DNA of 64,000 bases from Anaerolineales bacterium (lineage in GTDB: Bacteria > Chloroflexota > Anaerolineae > Anaerolineales > Villigracilaceae). Every line of letters starts with the position of its first letter. The stretch's first letter is position 1. The stretch covers positions 1 to 64,000 of the forward strand of contig JACZJC010000052.1 of assembly GCA_014860745.1 (NCBI GenBank), in the 5' to 3' direction. The notes beneath the pieces were generated by a model. The model did no database searches, had not been told where the DNA came from, and saw only the letters and a list, made by a program, of their open reading frames with translations. A program made the position numbers and the translations under genes. Below, one piece after another: positions 27,882 through 36,221 of the stretch.

Positions 27882-28556
27882 ATGTCCAATCTATCATCCC
27901 GTTTTACTATTTCAGCATTAAAAGATCAGATATCGAGCATCTGGCGGATCGCGGCCGCCGGTTTTGTACTTTCTTTGGGCGGCGCAGGTTTTACGGTGCT
28001 GGTCGCCGAATTGACTGGAAATCCCATTTGGAAGCTCGCCAAAGACCCCGCCTATGTGATGAGATTCCCCTCCTACATCGGTATGCTCTCCAATTGGAGC
28101 GTCATGTTGTGGACGATTGCAGCGGCCATATGCCTTTTTGGCGCGGTGATCCTGAAACAGAATGCAGTATCCTCCGATACAGTTGTGTTTATTGCGGTCT
28201 CCGGCTTGCTCAATCTGGTACTGGCGGTCGACGACCTTTTTCTCCTGCATGACTGGGTGTTACCCAAAATGTTCGACGTTCCAGAAATGTTTTTTTACCT
28301 GCTTTATGCCCTGACCTTTCTGCTGTATTTGTCGTTTTTCACATTCCGGATTTTGAAATACGACTACCTGTTGTTTGGAGCGGGGCTGATTCTGCTGGCG
28401 CTCTCACGTTCTTTGGGCCGCATTGCCTTTTTCGGCCAATTCATGACGACCGGGGACATGCTTAAATATTTCGGTATTGTCTTCTGGCTGGCATTTTTTT
28501 ACAGGACGGTTTTGCAGGAAATAAATGCCTTGATCCGCCAGGGCCGACAACCCTGA
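27882..28556 (+). CDS. multi-TM hypothetical membrane protein
   Basis: Six or so hydrophobic segments. Confidence 0.7.
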   Translation: MSNLSSRFTISALKDQISSIWRIAAAGFVLSLGGAGFTVLVAELTGNPIWKLAKDPAYVMRFPSYIGMLSNWSVMLWTIAAAICLFGAVILKQNAVSSDTVVFIAVSGLLNLVLAVDDLFLLHDWVLPKMFDVPEMFFYLLYALTFLLYLSFFTFRILKYDYLLFGAGLILLALSRSLGRIAFFGQFMTTGDMLKYFGIVFWLAFFYRTVLQEINALIRQGRQP

Positions 28557-28565
28557 TCAGTCCGC

Positions 28566-28593
28566 TTGACATCCCCTTGTCTGCGCGTATAAT
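28566..28593 (+). promoter_or_regulatory. sigma70-type promoter of serS T-box transcript
   Basis: TTGACA-N16-TATAAT. Confidence 0.8.
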
Positions 28594-28599
28594 TCAGCC

Positions 28600-28877
28600 C
28601 AAGTAAACTCACACGGAGACAAGTAATTGCCGTCCCTTTCAGAGAGCCGTCGGCCGGTGCAAGGCGGCAGGCAAGGCAGTGAAATCCCCTTCGTTATGTT
28701 GCTCTCGCAGGGACGTCATCGTCGTAAGAGAGTCGGGTTCGCCCGTTATCGCGTACTCCGAGGCCCCCTCTCAGCCTCCCATTTTGGGGAGGTGCTCCGA
28801 AAGAGCGGTGAGGCGGCAAAAGCAGGTGGCACCACGAATCGCCCCTTCGTCCTGCAAATGGATGGGGGCGTATTTTA
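28600..28877 (+). ncRNA. T-box leader (serine) with terminator
   Basis: AGCAGGTGGCACCACG...TTCGTCCTGC antiterminator; competing CGCCCC..GGGGGCG + TATTTT; lies directly upstream of serS. Confidence 0.88.
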
Positions 28878-28900
28878 ATCCCTGCACACGGAGGTGCAAC

Positions 28901-30172
28901 ATGTTGGATATTAATCTAATTCGCGAAACCCCTGAAATTGTCCGCAAGGCGCTGAAGGACCGCCAAATGGATATCTCCCCTGTCGATTCGATTCTTCAGC
29001 TGGATGAAAAGCGCCGCGCCCTGCTCGGGCAGGTGGAGACGCTCAAAGCCGAGCGGAACACGGTCTCAAAGGAGATCGGGCAAATGAAAGACGCGACAGC
29101 CCGGGGGACGAAGATCGAGGCGATGCGTGCGGTGGGCGATCAAATAACGGAGTTGGACAAACAGGTCGCGGATGTCGAATCCGAATTAAATGGACTTACC
29201 TCCACGCTTCCAAACATTCCCGATGAACGCACTCCCTATGGAAAAAGTGAAGATGAAAACGTGGTACTGCGCACGATCGGCGTACCGCGCAAATTCGATT
29301 TCAAACCGCTTCCTCACTGGGACCTCGGGCCTGCTCTCGGAATCATTGACTTTGAACGCGGCACGAAGTTGACCGGCTCGCGATTCTACGTTCTGCAAAA
29401 GGCAGGCGCACGTTTGCAGCGCGCCTTGATCGCGTGGATGCTCGACCTGCACATCAGGCAAAATTATCAGGAGGAATATTTGCCTTTCATGGTGAAGACA
29501 GCCGCCGTGTATGGTGCGGGTCAATTGCCCAAGTTTGCGGACAATTTATACAAAGACCATGAAGAGGATTTATATTTTGTGCCGACCGCCGAAATCCCCC
29601 TGACCGGACTGCACATGGACGAGATCCTTGATGAGGCGTCATTGCCAAGATTTTATACCGCCTACACTCCATGCTTCCGCCGCGAAAAGATGAGCGCGGG
29701 ACGCGATGTGCGCGGTATCAAGCGCGGACATCAGTTCGATAAGGTGGAGATGTACATTTATTGCAAGCCTGAAGATTCGGAAGCGATGCACCAGAAGATG
29801 TTGAAGGACGCCGAGGAGACCTGCGCCTTGCTTGGCATTCCTTACCGCGTCAAACAGCTTTGCACTGGGGACATCGGTTTCGGTGCAACCATCACCTATG
29901 ACCTTGAACTTTGGGCGCCCGGCTGTGACGAATGGCTGGAAGTGTCTTCGGTTTCAAATGATACCGATTTCCAGGCACGCCGTGCGAATATCAAATTTCG
30001 TCCCGCGGATGGCGGCAAGACGAAGTTCCTGCATACATTGAACGGCTCAGGGCTGGGATTGCCGCGCACGCTGATCGCGGTTATGGAAAACTATCAACAA
30101 GCCGATGGTTCGATTGTTGTTCCTGAAGTTTTGCGGCCATGGATGGGCGGCATTGAAGCCATTACCCCATAA
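28901..30172 (+). CDS. serS: serine--tRNA ligase
   Basis: [22 protein letters not shown]...[30 protein letters not shown]...[24 protein letters not shown] after GGAGGTG RBS. Confidence 0.96.
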   Translation: MLDINLIRETPEIVRKALKDRQMDISPVDSILQLDEKRRALLGQVETLKAERNTVSKEIGQMKDATARGTKIEAMRAVGDQITELDKQVADVESELNGLTSTLPNIPDERTPYGKSEDENVVLRTIGVPRKFDFKPLPHWDLGPALGIIDFERGTKLTGSRFYVLQKAGARLQRALIAWMLDLHIRQNYQEEYLPFMVKTAAVYGAGQLPKFADNLYKDHEEDLYFVPTAEIPLTGLHMDEILDEASLPRFYTAYTPCFRREKMSAGRDVRGIKRGHQFDKVEMYIYCKPEDSEAMHQKMLKDAEETCALLGIPYRVKQLCTGDIGFGATITYDLELWAPGCDEWLEVSSVSNDTDFQARRANIKFRPADGGKTKFLHTLNGSGLGLPRTLIAVMENYQQADGSIVVPEVLRPWMGGIEAITP

Positions 30173-30313
30173 CTTGATAAAACTGCCAGGGTTCTTATCC
30201 GTATATGACATCGGGAGCAAGGCGCTCCTTTATCGTTCATTGGGGATCTGCTCTCACTGGGCGGGCCGCCCCTGCTGCATAAGGCGAGTTAATCACAAGG
30301 AGACTTAAAAAGA

Positions 30314-30835
30314 ATGGATCCCTCTTCCTGGAAATTTGCAGGACAAGTGATTTTGGAAGCGTTGACCCTGTTCGTACTTCTGGCAGGTCTGTTCGGGTTG
30401 TTGATTCCCATTTTCCCCGGTCTGACCATCATGTGGATCGGAACATTGGTGTATGCGCTTGTGCAGGCGGCCAATGGTTATATGACCTGGGTGGATTGGA
30501 CGTTGTTCACCATCATCACCCTGCTGATGATCGGCGGCAACGTCATGGACAACATCATCATTGCCAAGCACGTGCGTGACAAGAATGTCCCCTGGAGTTC
30601 GATCCTCTGGGCTTTCGCGGCTGGAATTGTCGTCAGCTTGTTCTTTACGCCAATCGCGGGAATGATCGCCGCGCCCGCCGGGCTGTTCCTTGCCGAATGG
30701 CGGCGGTTGAAGGATCGTCCGACTGCGTTGGCCAACACCAGGGCGTGGATGACGGGCTGGGGCTGGGCGATTGCCGCCCGTTTTGGGATCGGTGTTATCA
30801 TGATCGTGTTCTGGATGCTTTGGGCATGGTTATAA
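30314..30835 (+). CDS. DUF456-like membrane protein
   Basis: Multi-TM, LLIPIFPGLTIMWIGTLVYAL; PIAGMIAAPAGLFLAEWRR. Confidence 0.75.
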   Translation: MDPSSWKFAGQVILEALTLFVLLAGLFGLLIPIFPGLTIMWIGTLVYALVQAANGYMTWVDWTLFTIITLLMIGGNVMDNIIIAKHVRDKNVPWSSILWAFAAGIVVSLFFTPIAGMIAAPAGLFLAEWRRLKDRPTALANTRAWMTGWGWAIAARFGIGVIMIVFWMLWAWL

Positions 30836-30859
30836 TTAAATTATAAAAAGGAGTTTCAA

Positions 30860-31144
30860 ATGGGTACATTTACAGAAGTTCTTTCCGTTATTGGTTTCGT
30901 CATTCGCGCATTGGGCTTTGCCGTGCTTGGCTTTGCCGTTGGGCGTTTCACCATAGACGCCTACAAAAAAGCCGTATGGCAGGTTCAAATTGCATTGGCG
31001 GTTGGATTCTTTGGACTGCTGGTGGGTCTCACTCAATACTCCAGCCCCGGCTCGATGGGCATGTTTGCCCTCAGCGCGGGCGCCGCGATACTTATGTCCT
31101 TCATGACGAAGAAAGAAGCAGATGGGGAAGAGGCAAAGAAATAG
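30860..31144 (+). CDS. small membrane protein
   Basis: Three hydrophobic segments; GGAG RBS upstream. Confidence 0.65.
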   Translation: MGTFTEVLSVIGFVIRALGFAVLGFAVGRFTIDAYKKAVWQVQIALAVGFFGLLVGLTQYSSPGSMGMFALSAGAAILMSFMTKKEADGEEAKK

Positions 31145-31153
31145 TCTGGAAAA

Positions 31154-31190
31154 AACTTCGGAAGCCAGCCGGCTTCCGAAGTTTTTTATT
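31154..31190 (+). terminator. Rho-independent terminator
   Basis: AACTTCGGAAGCC AGCC GGCTTCCGAAGTT TTTTATT. Confidence 0.85.
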
Positions 31191-31656
31191 TTTTCTCATT
31201 TATTACCGCTTCGATCAACATTGCTTTGAATTTTCCCCCCACTACGTCTTTTCCCAATCCAATAAACGACATCGAGATTTCGCTCGCATCCGTGAATCTA
31301 CCTGACACTTCTATGCCAGTATCAGGGATCTTTGAGTAGAACGGGCTTTTCTCGTAATCAGTCACTGTGATGTCCGCAAGTTGCGCCGAGCGGGCAAAGG
31401 CCGCATCATGATCCGATTTGATGATTTCAATAAGCCAGCGCGGAGTGAGAATGACAGTACTTTTGACCGCCTTTGCCCCCGGCCCAGCGAACAATCCCTT
31501 TTTGATTTTTTCGGAATTCGACTCGATGCAGATCAAGGCATCGTTCAGAATGGGACCCAGATTGTGCAATTCAATATGCTTTTCGACCGCTGCCTTCAAT
31601 TCAGGCGACAGGCTTTCAATTTTTGTTTCACGTGTGGAACGATAGTAATCTCCCAT
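31186..31656 (-). CDS. hypothetical protein
   Basis: 156-aa ORF with coherent composition between M42 gene and terminator. Confidence 0.6.
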   Translation of the reverse strand: MGDYYRSTRETKIESLSPELKAAVEKHIELHNLGPILNDALICIESNSEKIKKGLFAGPGAKAVKSTVILTPRWLIEIIKSDHDAAFARSAQLADITVTDYEKSPFYSKIPDTGIEVSGRFTDASEISMSFIGLGKDVVGGKFKAMLIEAVINEKK

Positions 31657-31733
31657 TTATTTTCCTCATAATATGTAGGGGTGATCCGTCCAGCGGGTGG
31701 CAGTTATCAGATGATCGTGAAGGGTCGCCCTTA

Positions 31734-32735
31734 CTAAAACGAAACAACCTTGCTTAACAGGGCCGTTAGCAGCTTCACGGAATTCTTTAAATCCCTGTAA
31801 TCCACCATCTCCGAAGCGGAATGAACATACCGGCACGGGATGGACAATGCGCCCGCCATCACACCCGCGCGGGAAATCTGGATCTCGCGTGCATCTGTGC
31901 TGCCGATCAGTAACACCTCGCGTTGATACGGAATCCTCGCCTTTTCAGCCGTGGAGATCATCCAGTCCACCACGCGCGGATCGGAAAGCATGCCCGGGTC
32001 GCGGAATTTCACGCACGGACCCTTGCCAAGTTCTGTCATCACTTTCATCGAAGCCGGGGTATCGCCGGTGGCGGTCACATCCACAGCAAGGCCTATCTCC
32101 GGATCGATTCCGTAGGCCGCCGCTCCAGCACCACGCACGCCAACCTCCTCCTGTGTGGTGAAGACAAAGTACAAATCGTTCGGTGTGGATTTTATCGAAC
32201 GAAGCGTTTCGATCAGCACGGCCACGCCCGTGCGGTCATCCATCGATTTGGCCACCAATCGATCCCCCATTTCCATATATGATCTTTCAAAAGCGGCAAA
32301 ATCACCGACCTTTACAGGACAATCCTCTTTTTTCGTTGCGCCTACATCGATATACATCTTATTGATCGGCGGGACATTTTCCACATGTTCCGGCAGATCA
32401 TATCCGATCACACCGGTCACCCCATTCATGAATCGGATGCGTGCCCCAAGCGTGTAACGGCCAAACGTACCGCCGACATTGGTAAACCGCACAAAACCTT
32501 TTTTGTCGATATGGCTGGCAATGATACCGATCTCGTCCATGTGCGCTGCGAGCATGATGCGCCTCGGATTCTTCGAACCCCTCGCAGGTTTTTTGCGCAC
32601 GATCAAACTGCCGAGCGCATCCACGCGTATTTCGTCGGCGAGCGGCTTTACTTCCTTTAGAATTATCTTGCGGACTTCACCTTCATGCCCCGATGGACCA
32701 AATGTTTCAGTAAGCGTTTTCAGTAGTTGTTTCAT
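31734..32735 (-). CDS. M42 family metallopeptidase
   Basis: GPSGHEGEVRKII...MLAAHMDEIGIIASHI...KSMDDRTGVAVLIETL...TTQEEVGVRGA. Confidence 0.93.
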   Translation of the reverse strand: MKQLLKTLTETFGPSGHEGEVRKIILKEVKPLADEIRVDALGSLIVRKKPARGSKNPRRIMLAAHMDEIGIIASHIDKKGFVRFTNVGGTFGRYTLGARIRFMNGVTGVIGYDLPEHVENVPPINKMYIDVGATKKEDCPVKVGDFAAFERSYMEMGDRLVAKSMDDRTGVAVLIETLRSIKSTPNDLYFVFTTQEEVGVRGAGAAAYGIDPEIGLAVDVTATGDTPASMKVMTELGKGPCVKFRDPGMLSDPRVVDWMISTAEKARIPYQREVLLIGSTDAREIQISRAGVMAGALSIPCRYVHSASEMVDYRDLKNSVKLLTALLSKVVSF

Positions 32736-32776
32736 AAAGCCCTTTCAAATGACAATCCCCTTTAAGGTGACTGTCA

Positions 32777-33490
32777 TTATATTGTAATTTTTTCGCCGGC
32801 AGCATACCGCTTGCTCTCGTTTTTCGTGAAAACATGTGCGTGAGATTTCCCTATCACAGTCCATTCTTCGCCCAGCCTGCCGACAATGGCTGTGTCTTCT
32901 GCAATCCCGATCATCGTTTCACCGTCCCTTAATCGTTTGCGAAGCGCTGCCACCATTGGCTTTCCAAAGATTGGAATTGCATCAAAGTGAGGCATCACGA
33001 ACGCAACGGGCAAAATCCCAAACGCGGAAATGGAGCGCAGGCCCATCGCTCGAAAATCGGGGATTTCCCTTGCGAGGATCATCGCGCCGGCCGAACAGCC
33101 CGCATAAACCCCGCCGCGTTCCCACACCTTTTGCGCAGACTTCCACACCAGGCTGTCCTGCATGGTTTGATGGAGATACGCAGGATTGCCGCCTGAGAAA
33201 TAGACAACATCCGCTTCTTCCACCGCCGACGCATGTTCCAGATCGTTGGCAGATTCTGCGTCGATGACAGGAACAGCCCGAACGTCCGCCCCGAGGCGCG
33301 TGAAATGTCCCACCCCCATGTTGGACCAGCGACTCACGCTTGCATTGCCTTCGCGTCCGGCCGCCGTCGGCAGACAGACTACGCGCGGCTTTTGTCCATC
33401 CGCCCCGCAGTTTGCAAGCAGGTATTTATCCACTTCATCCATCACGGGCAGATATTCGCCAGAACCAAGTAAAGCGATCAATCCGTTCAT
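32777..33490 (-). CDS. peptidase S51 / cyanophycinase-like type 1 glutamine amidotransferase-like protein
   Basis: VVYFSGGNPAYLHQT...GGVYAGCSAGAMIL. Confidence 0.82.
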   Translation of the reverse strand: MNGLIALLGSGEYLPVMDEVDKYLLANCGADGQKPRVVCLPTAAGREGNASVSRWSNMGVGHFTRLGADVRAVPVIDAESANDLEHASAVEEADVVYFSGGNPAYLHQTMQDSLVWKSAQKVWERGGVYAGCSAGAMILAREIPDFRAMGLRSISAFGILPVAFVMPHFDAIPIFGKPMVAALRKRLRDGETMIGIAEDTAIVGRLGEEWTVIGKSHAHVFTKNESKRYAAGEKITI

Positions 33491-33492
33491 AT

Positions 33493-34551
33493 TTACCTTT
33501 TTATCAAATCGGGGGTCATATTTTTCAACGCATTATGTAATAAATTCAATGTATTCTTCCAATCCTCCACACGCGAAATGCTGATGGGGGAATGGGTATA
33601 GCGATGCGGCACAGAGACCGAGACCACCGGCACCCCCGCGCGGGATTGTTGTATCGCGCCCGCATTCGTGCCGCCCCCGCCCGGCTGACGGAATTGATAC
33701 GGGATTTTATGTTTGATTGCGGTCTCTTCCAGAAATTTTACAAGCCGCGGATCGTCAATGGTCGACGAGTTCGCCATGTAAATTGCAGGTCCAAGCCCAA
33801 GCATGGTGTTGTAGGAGTAGTTTTCACGACCGTTGAAGTCAGGCAGATCGCGGGCAGGTGTGGAATCGACCGCAATGGCAAGATCGGGATTGAAATGATA
33901 GCCGGCGACTTTTGCGCCCCGTAAGCCGATCTCTTCTTGTACGGAAAAGGATAGGCATAGCTCGAGATTCTTAGGCGCGTTTTTCAGCAATTCGATCAAA
34001 ATAGCCACGCCGATGCGGTCGTCGATGGACTTGGACATGATGGACGGCCCGGCAATTTTGAATTTTGTTGCAAAGGTCGCGCGGTCACCGACGCTTGCCT
34101 TGCCTTCCGGACCAAGGTCGATGCGCAAGGCATTGACATCGATGATGTGGGTGCGTTCCTCCACCGTGGTCATGTGAATGGGTTTCGCGCCAATCACGCC
34201 GACCGCGTGATCCTTGCCGACGATGACCTGTTTGCCGACTAGATGACGCGGGTCGATGCCGCCGACGGTTTCAAATTGAAAAAATCCCTCGCCGTCGTCA
34301 TGCACGATCATGAAGCCGACTTCGTCCATGTGGGCATCGAGCAAAACACGCAAGGGTTTTTTTGCCGTGCTTTTTTTCCTAACCAGCACGCTGCCAAGCG
34401 CATCCACCTTTACTTCGTCGGCGTGAGGTTTTACTTCCTCCAATACAATGCGCCGCACTTCACCCTCCGCCCCCGAAACAGACATGGCGTTGCATAATTT
34501 TTCGAGCAGCTGGATTTGCGGTTTGCCAATGGACAACATGGTTATTCCCAA
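33493..34551 (-). CDS. M42 family metallopeptidase
   Basis: MSVSGAEGEVRRIVLEEV...LLDAHMDEVGFMI...KSIDDRIGVAILIELL...SVQEEIGLRGA. Confidence 0.93.
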   Translation of the reverse strand: MGITMLSIGKPQIQLLEKLCNAMSVSGAEGEVRRIVLEEVKPHADEVKVDALGSVLVRKKSTAKKPLRVLLDAHMDEVGFMIVHDDGEGFFQFETVGGIDPRHLVGKQVIVGKDHAVGVIGAKPIHMTTVEERTHIIDVNALRIDLGPEGKASVGDRATFATKFKIAGPSIMSKSIDDRIGVAILIELLKNAPKNLELCLSFSVQEEIGLRGAKVAGYHFNPDLAIAVDSTPARDLPDFNGRENYSYNTMLGLGPAIYMANSSTIDDPRLVKFLEETAIKHKIPYQFRQPGGGGTNAGAIQQSRAGVPVVSVSVPHRYTHSPISISRVEDWKNTLNLLHNALKNMTPDLIKR

Positions 34552-35630
34552 ACGACCTTTTCAAGAAAATCTGATTCAAGCGAGGCGATAAACCCGGCCA
34601 GCAAACGTCCTGCGCGTTGAATATCTTTAATTGCCACCAACTCGACGGGTGTGTGCATGTACCGTTGCGGAATGCTCAAGACCATGGTCGGTATGCCTTC
34701 CGCCACCAACTGCATTGCATCCGCATCGGTGGATGAATATTCAGGCATCAAGTCATCGAAAACAGGGATTTCGATTTTTTCAGCAACTTCTTTAAACCGT
34801 TTATATAAAAACGGATGAATGCTTGGGCTGATGCCGAGCGTCACGCCTTTGCCGATCGCGAAGGTTTGATACCCGCTCGAGCCGGTGCCTCTGCCGAAGG
34901 TCATATCCACTGCCACTGCGATGGTTGGTCTTAATTCAAACGTGGATGTGAACGCGCCGCCAAAAGTTGTTTCCTCCTGCACCGACGCAAGCGCCCAAAC
35001 ATCCCAAATATGCGACTTGGATTGCAGTTCTTCGAGACAGATGGTGAGCGCCGCGACAGAAGCGCGATTATCGAGCGTGTGACCGCTGACGCATCCTCCC
35101 GACATTTCAACTGGTTCCGTGTTAAAGGCAACTCTGTCCCCGATTCTGACTCGCTTCGAAACTTCGCTGGGAGTGAGACCCGTATCGACCATGAGGTATT
35201 TCAAGGGAATCGCGCCGCCGCCTTCGCCATCCGGTAAAAGGTTGACGGGAGGCATCACCATTACGCCGTACAAATCCTCTCCACTCCCCGTAGCGTGGAC
35301 GAGGACCGGTGTGCCGGGCATGACTCGTGAATCCACACCGCCGATGTTGGTGACGTAAATAAACTCGTCCACGATGCGGGAGACCATCAGGCCGATGGCA
35401 TCCATGTGGGTGGCGATGAGCACAGACGGGCGGGGTGATGAATCAGCCGAGCGAATGCTTTTCTTCAGCGAACCAGTTTTCAGGCCATGGATCGAGCCGA
35501 GTTTACTTCGCGTGAGTTTATCCACAAGCGGAGCCCACTTTTGCTGGATGAGATCCGCCACGGGGGTTTCATATCCCGATAAGCCAGAGACTGAGATGAT
35601 GGATTTAAGGAAGGGAAGAATATCGGTCAT
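34542..35630 (-). CDS. M42 family metallopeptidase
   Basis: SVSGLSGYETPVADLIQ...IATHMDAIGLMVS...LDNRASVAALTICLEEL...SVQEETTFGGA. Confidence 0.9.
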   Translation of the reverse strand: MTDILPFLKSIISVSGLSGYETPVADLIQQKWAPLVDKLTRSKLGSIHGLKTGSLKKSIRSADSSPRPSVLIATHMDAIGLMVSRIVDEFIYVTNIGGVDSRVMPGTPVLVHATGSGEDLYGVMVMPPVNLLPDGEGGGAIPLKYLMVDTGLTPSEVSKRVRIGDRVAFNTEPVEMSGGCVSGHTLDNRASVAALTICLEELQSKSHIWDVWALASVQEETTFGGAFTSTFELRPTIAVAVDMTFGRGTGSSGYQTFAIGKGVTLGISPSIHPFLYKRFKEVAEKIEIPVFDDLMPEYSSTDADAMQLVAEGIPTMVLSIPQRYMHTPVELVAIKDIQRAGRLLAGFIASLESDFLEKVVWE

Positions 35631-35695
35631 GTTTTAATCGAAGGAGACCTTGAAATTTCAATTTGAATTGATCGTACTTTTGATCTATTGGAAAT

Positions 35696-36178
35696 TTATC
35701 CCCCGAATGCCGTTGGGGATGCAGAGGGCGTGATGGAAGGGGTTTGCGTTGGCGTGAATGTGGGAGTGGAGGATGGTGTGTTGGTTGGCGTGGGCGTATG
35801 GGACGGTGTTTGCGACGGCGTGCTGGAAGTCGTTTGAGTTGGGGTAACCGTGGAGGTTGGGGGCAGGAAGGGTGTCAGTGTGGGAGTCGGTGTGTAGGTT
35901 TGTGTTGGGGTTGGAGTTTGGGTAATGGAGGCGGTCGGGGTTGTGGTGCCCGTCACGATAAGCGGGGTGAGGCTGAGGTTTGGTGTGGGCGAGTTGGGAG
36001 TTGTGGAAATGGTCTGGGTAGGCGTGGCGGTTGCGCGCGTATCCGGCGCAAACGAAAGAGCGATGAAGCCGGCACAATAGCAGGGGATGGTGGCAATGAT
36101 GACCGCAAGGATTCTCATACGGCGGCGTGTGCGTGGCGTTTCGGAATCTACCATAATGGTTCGATTATAATCCATCAT
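35696..36178 (-). CDS. single-TM protein with Pro/Thr/Ser-rich low-complexity tail
   Basis: [24 protein letters not shown] then (TPT/TPS)n. Confidence 0.6.
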   Translation of the reverse strand: MMDYNRTIMVDSETPRTRRRMRILAVIIATIPCYCAGFIALSFAPDTRATATPTQTISTTPNSPTPNLSLTPLIVTGTTTPTASITQTPTPTQTYTPTPTLTPFLPPTSTVTPTQTTSSTPSQTPSHTPTPTNTPSSTPTFTPTQTPSITPSASPTAFGG

Positions 36179-36221
36179 TAATTACAGGACCCACTCCTTC
36201 ATCCGCAGGATACGCTTCGCT

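Noticed and set aside
35744-36181. Gly/Arg/Trp-rich plus-strand ORF
   Set aside because: Complement of the Pro/Thr/Ser-repeat gene; low complexity mirrors the antisense strand.
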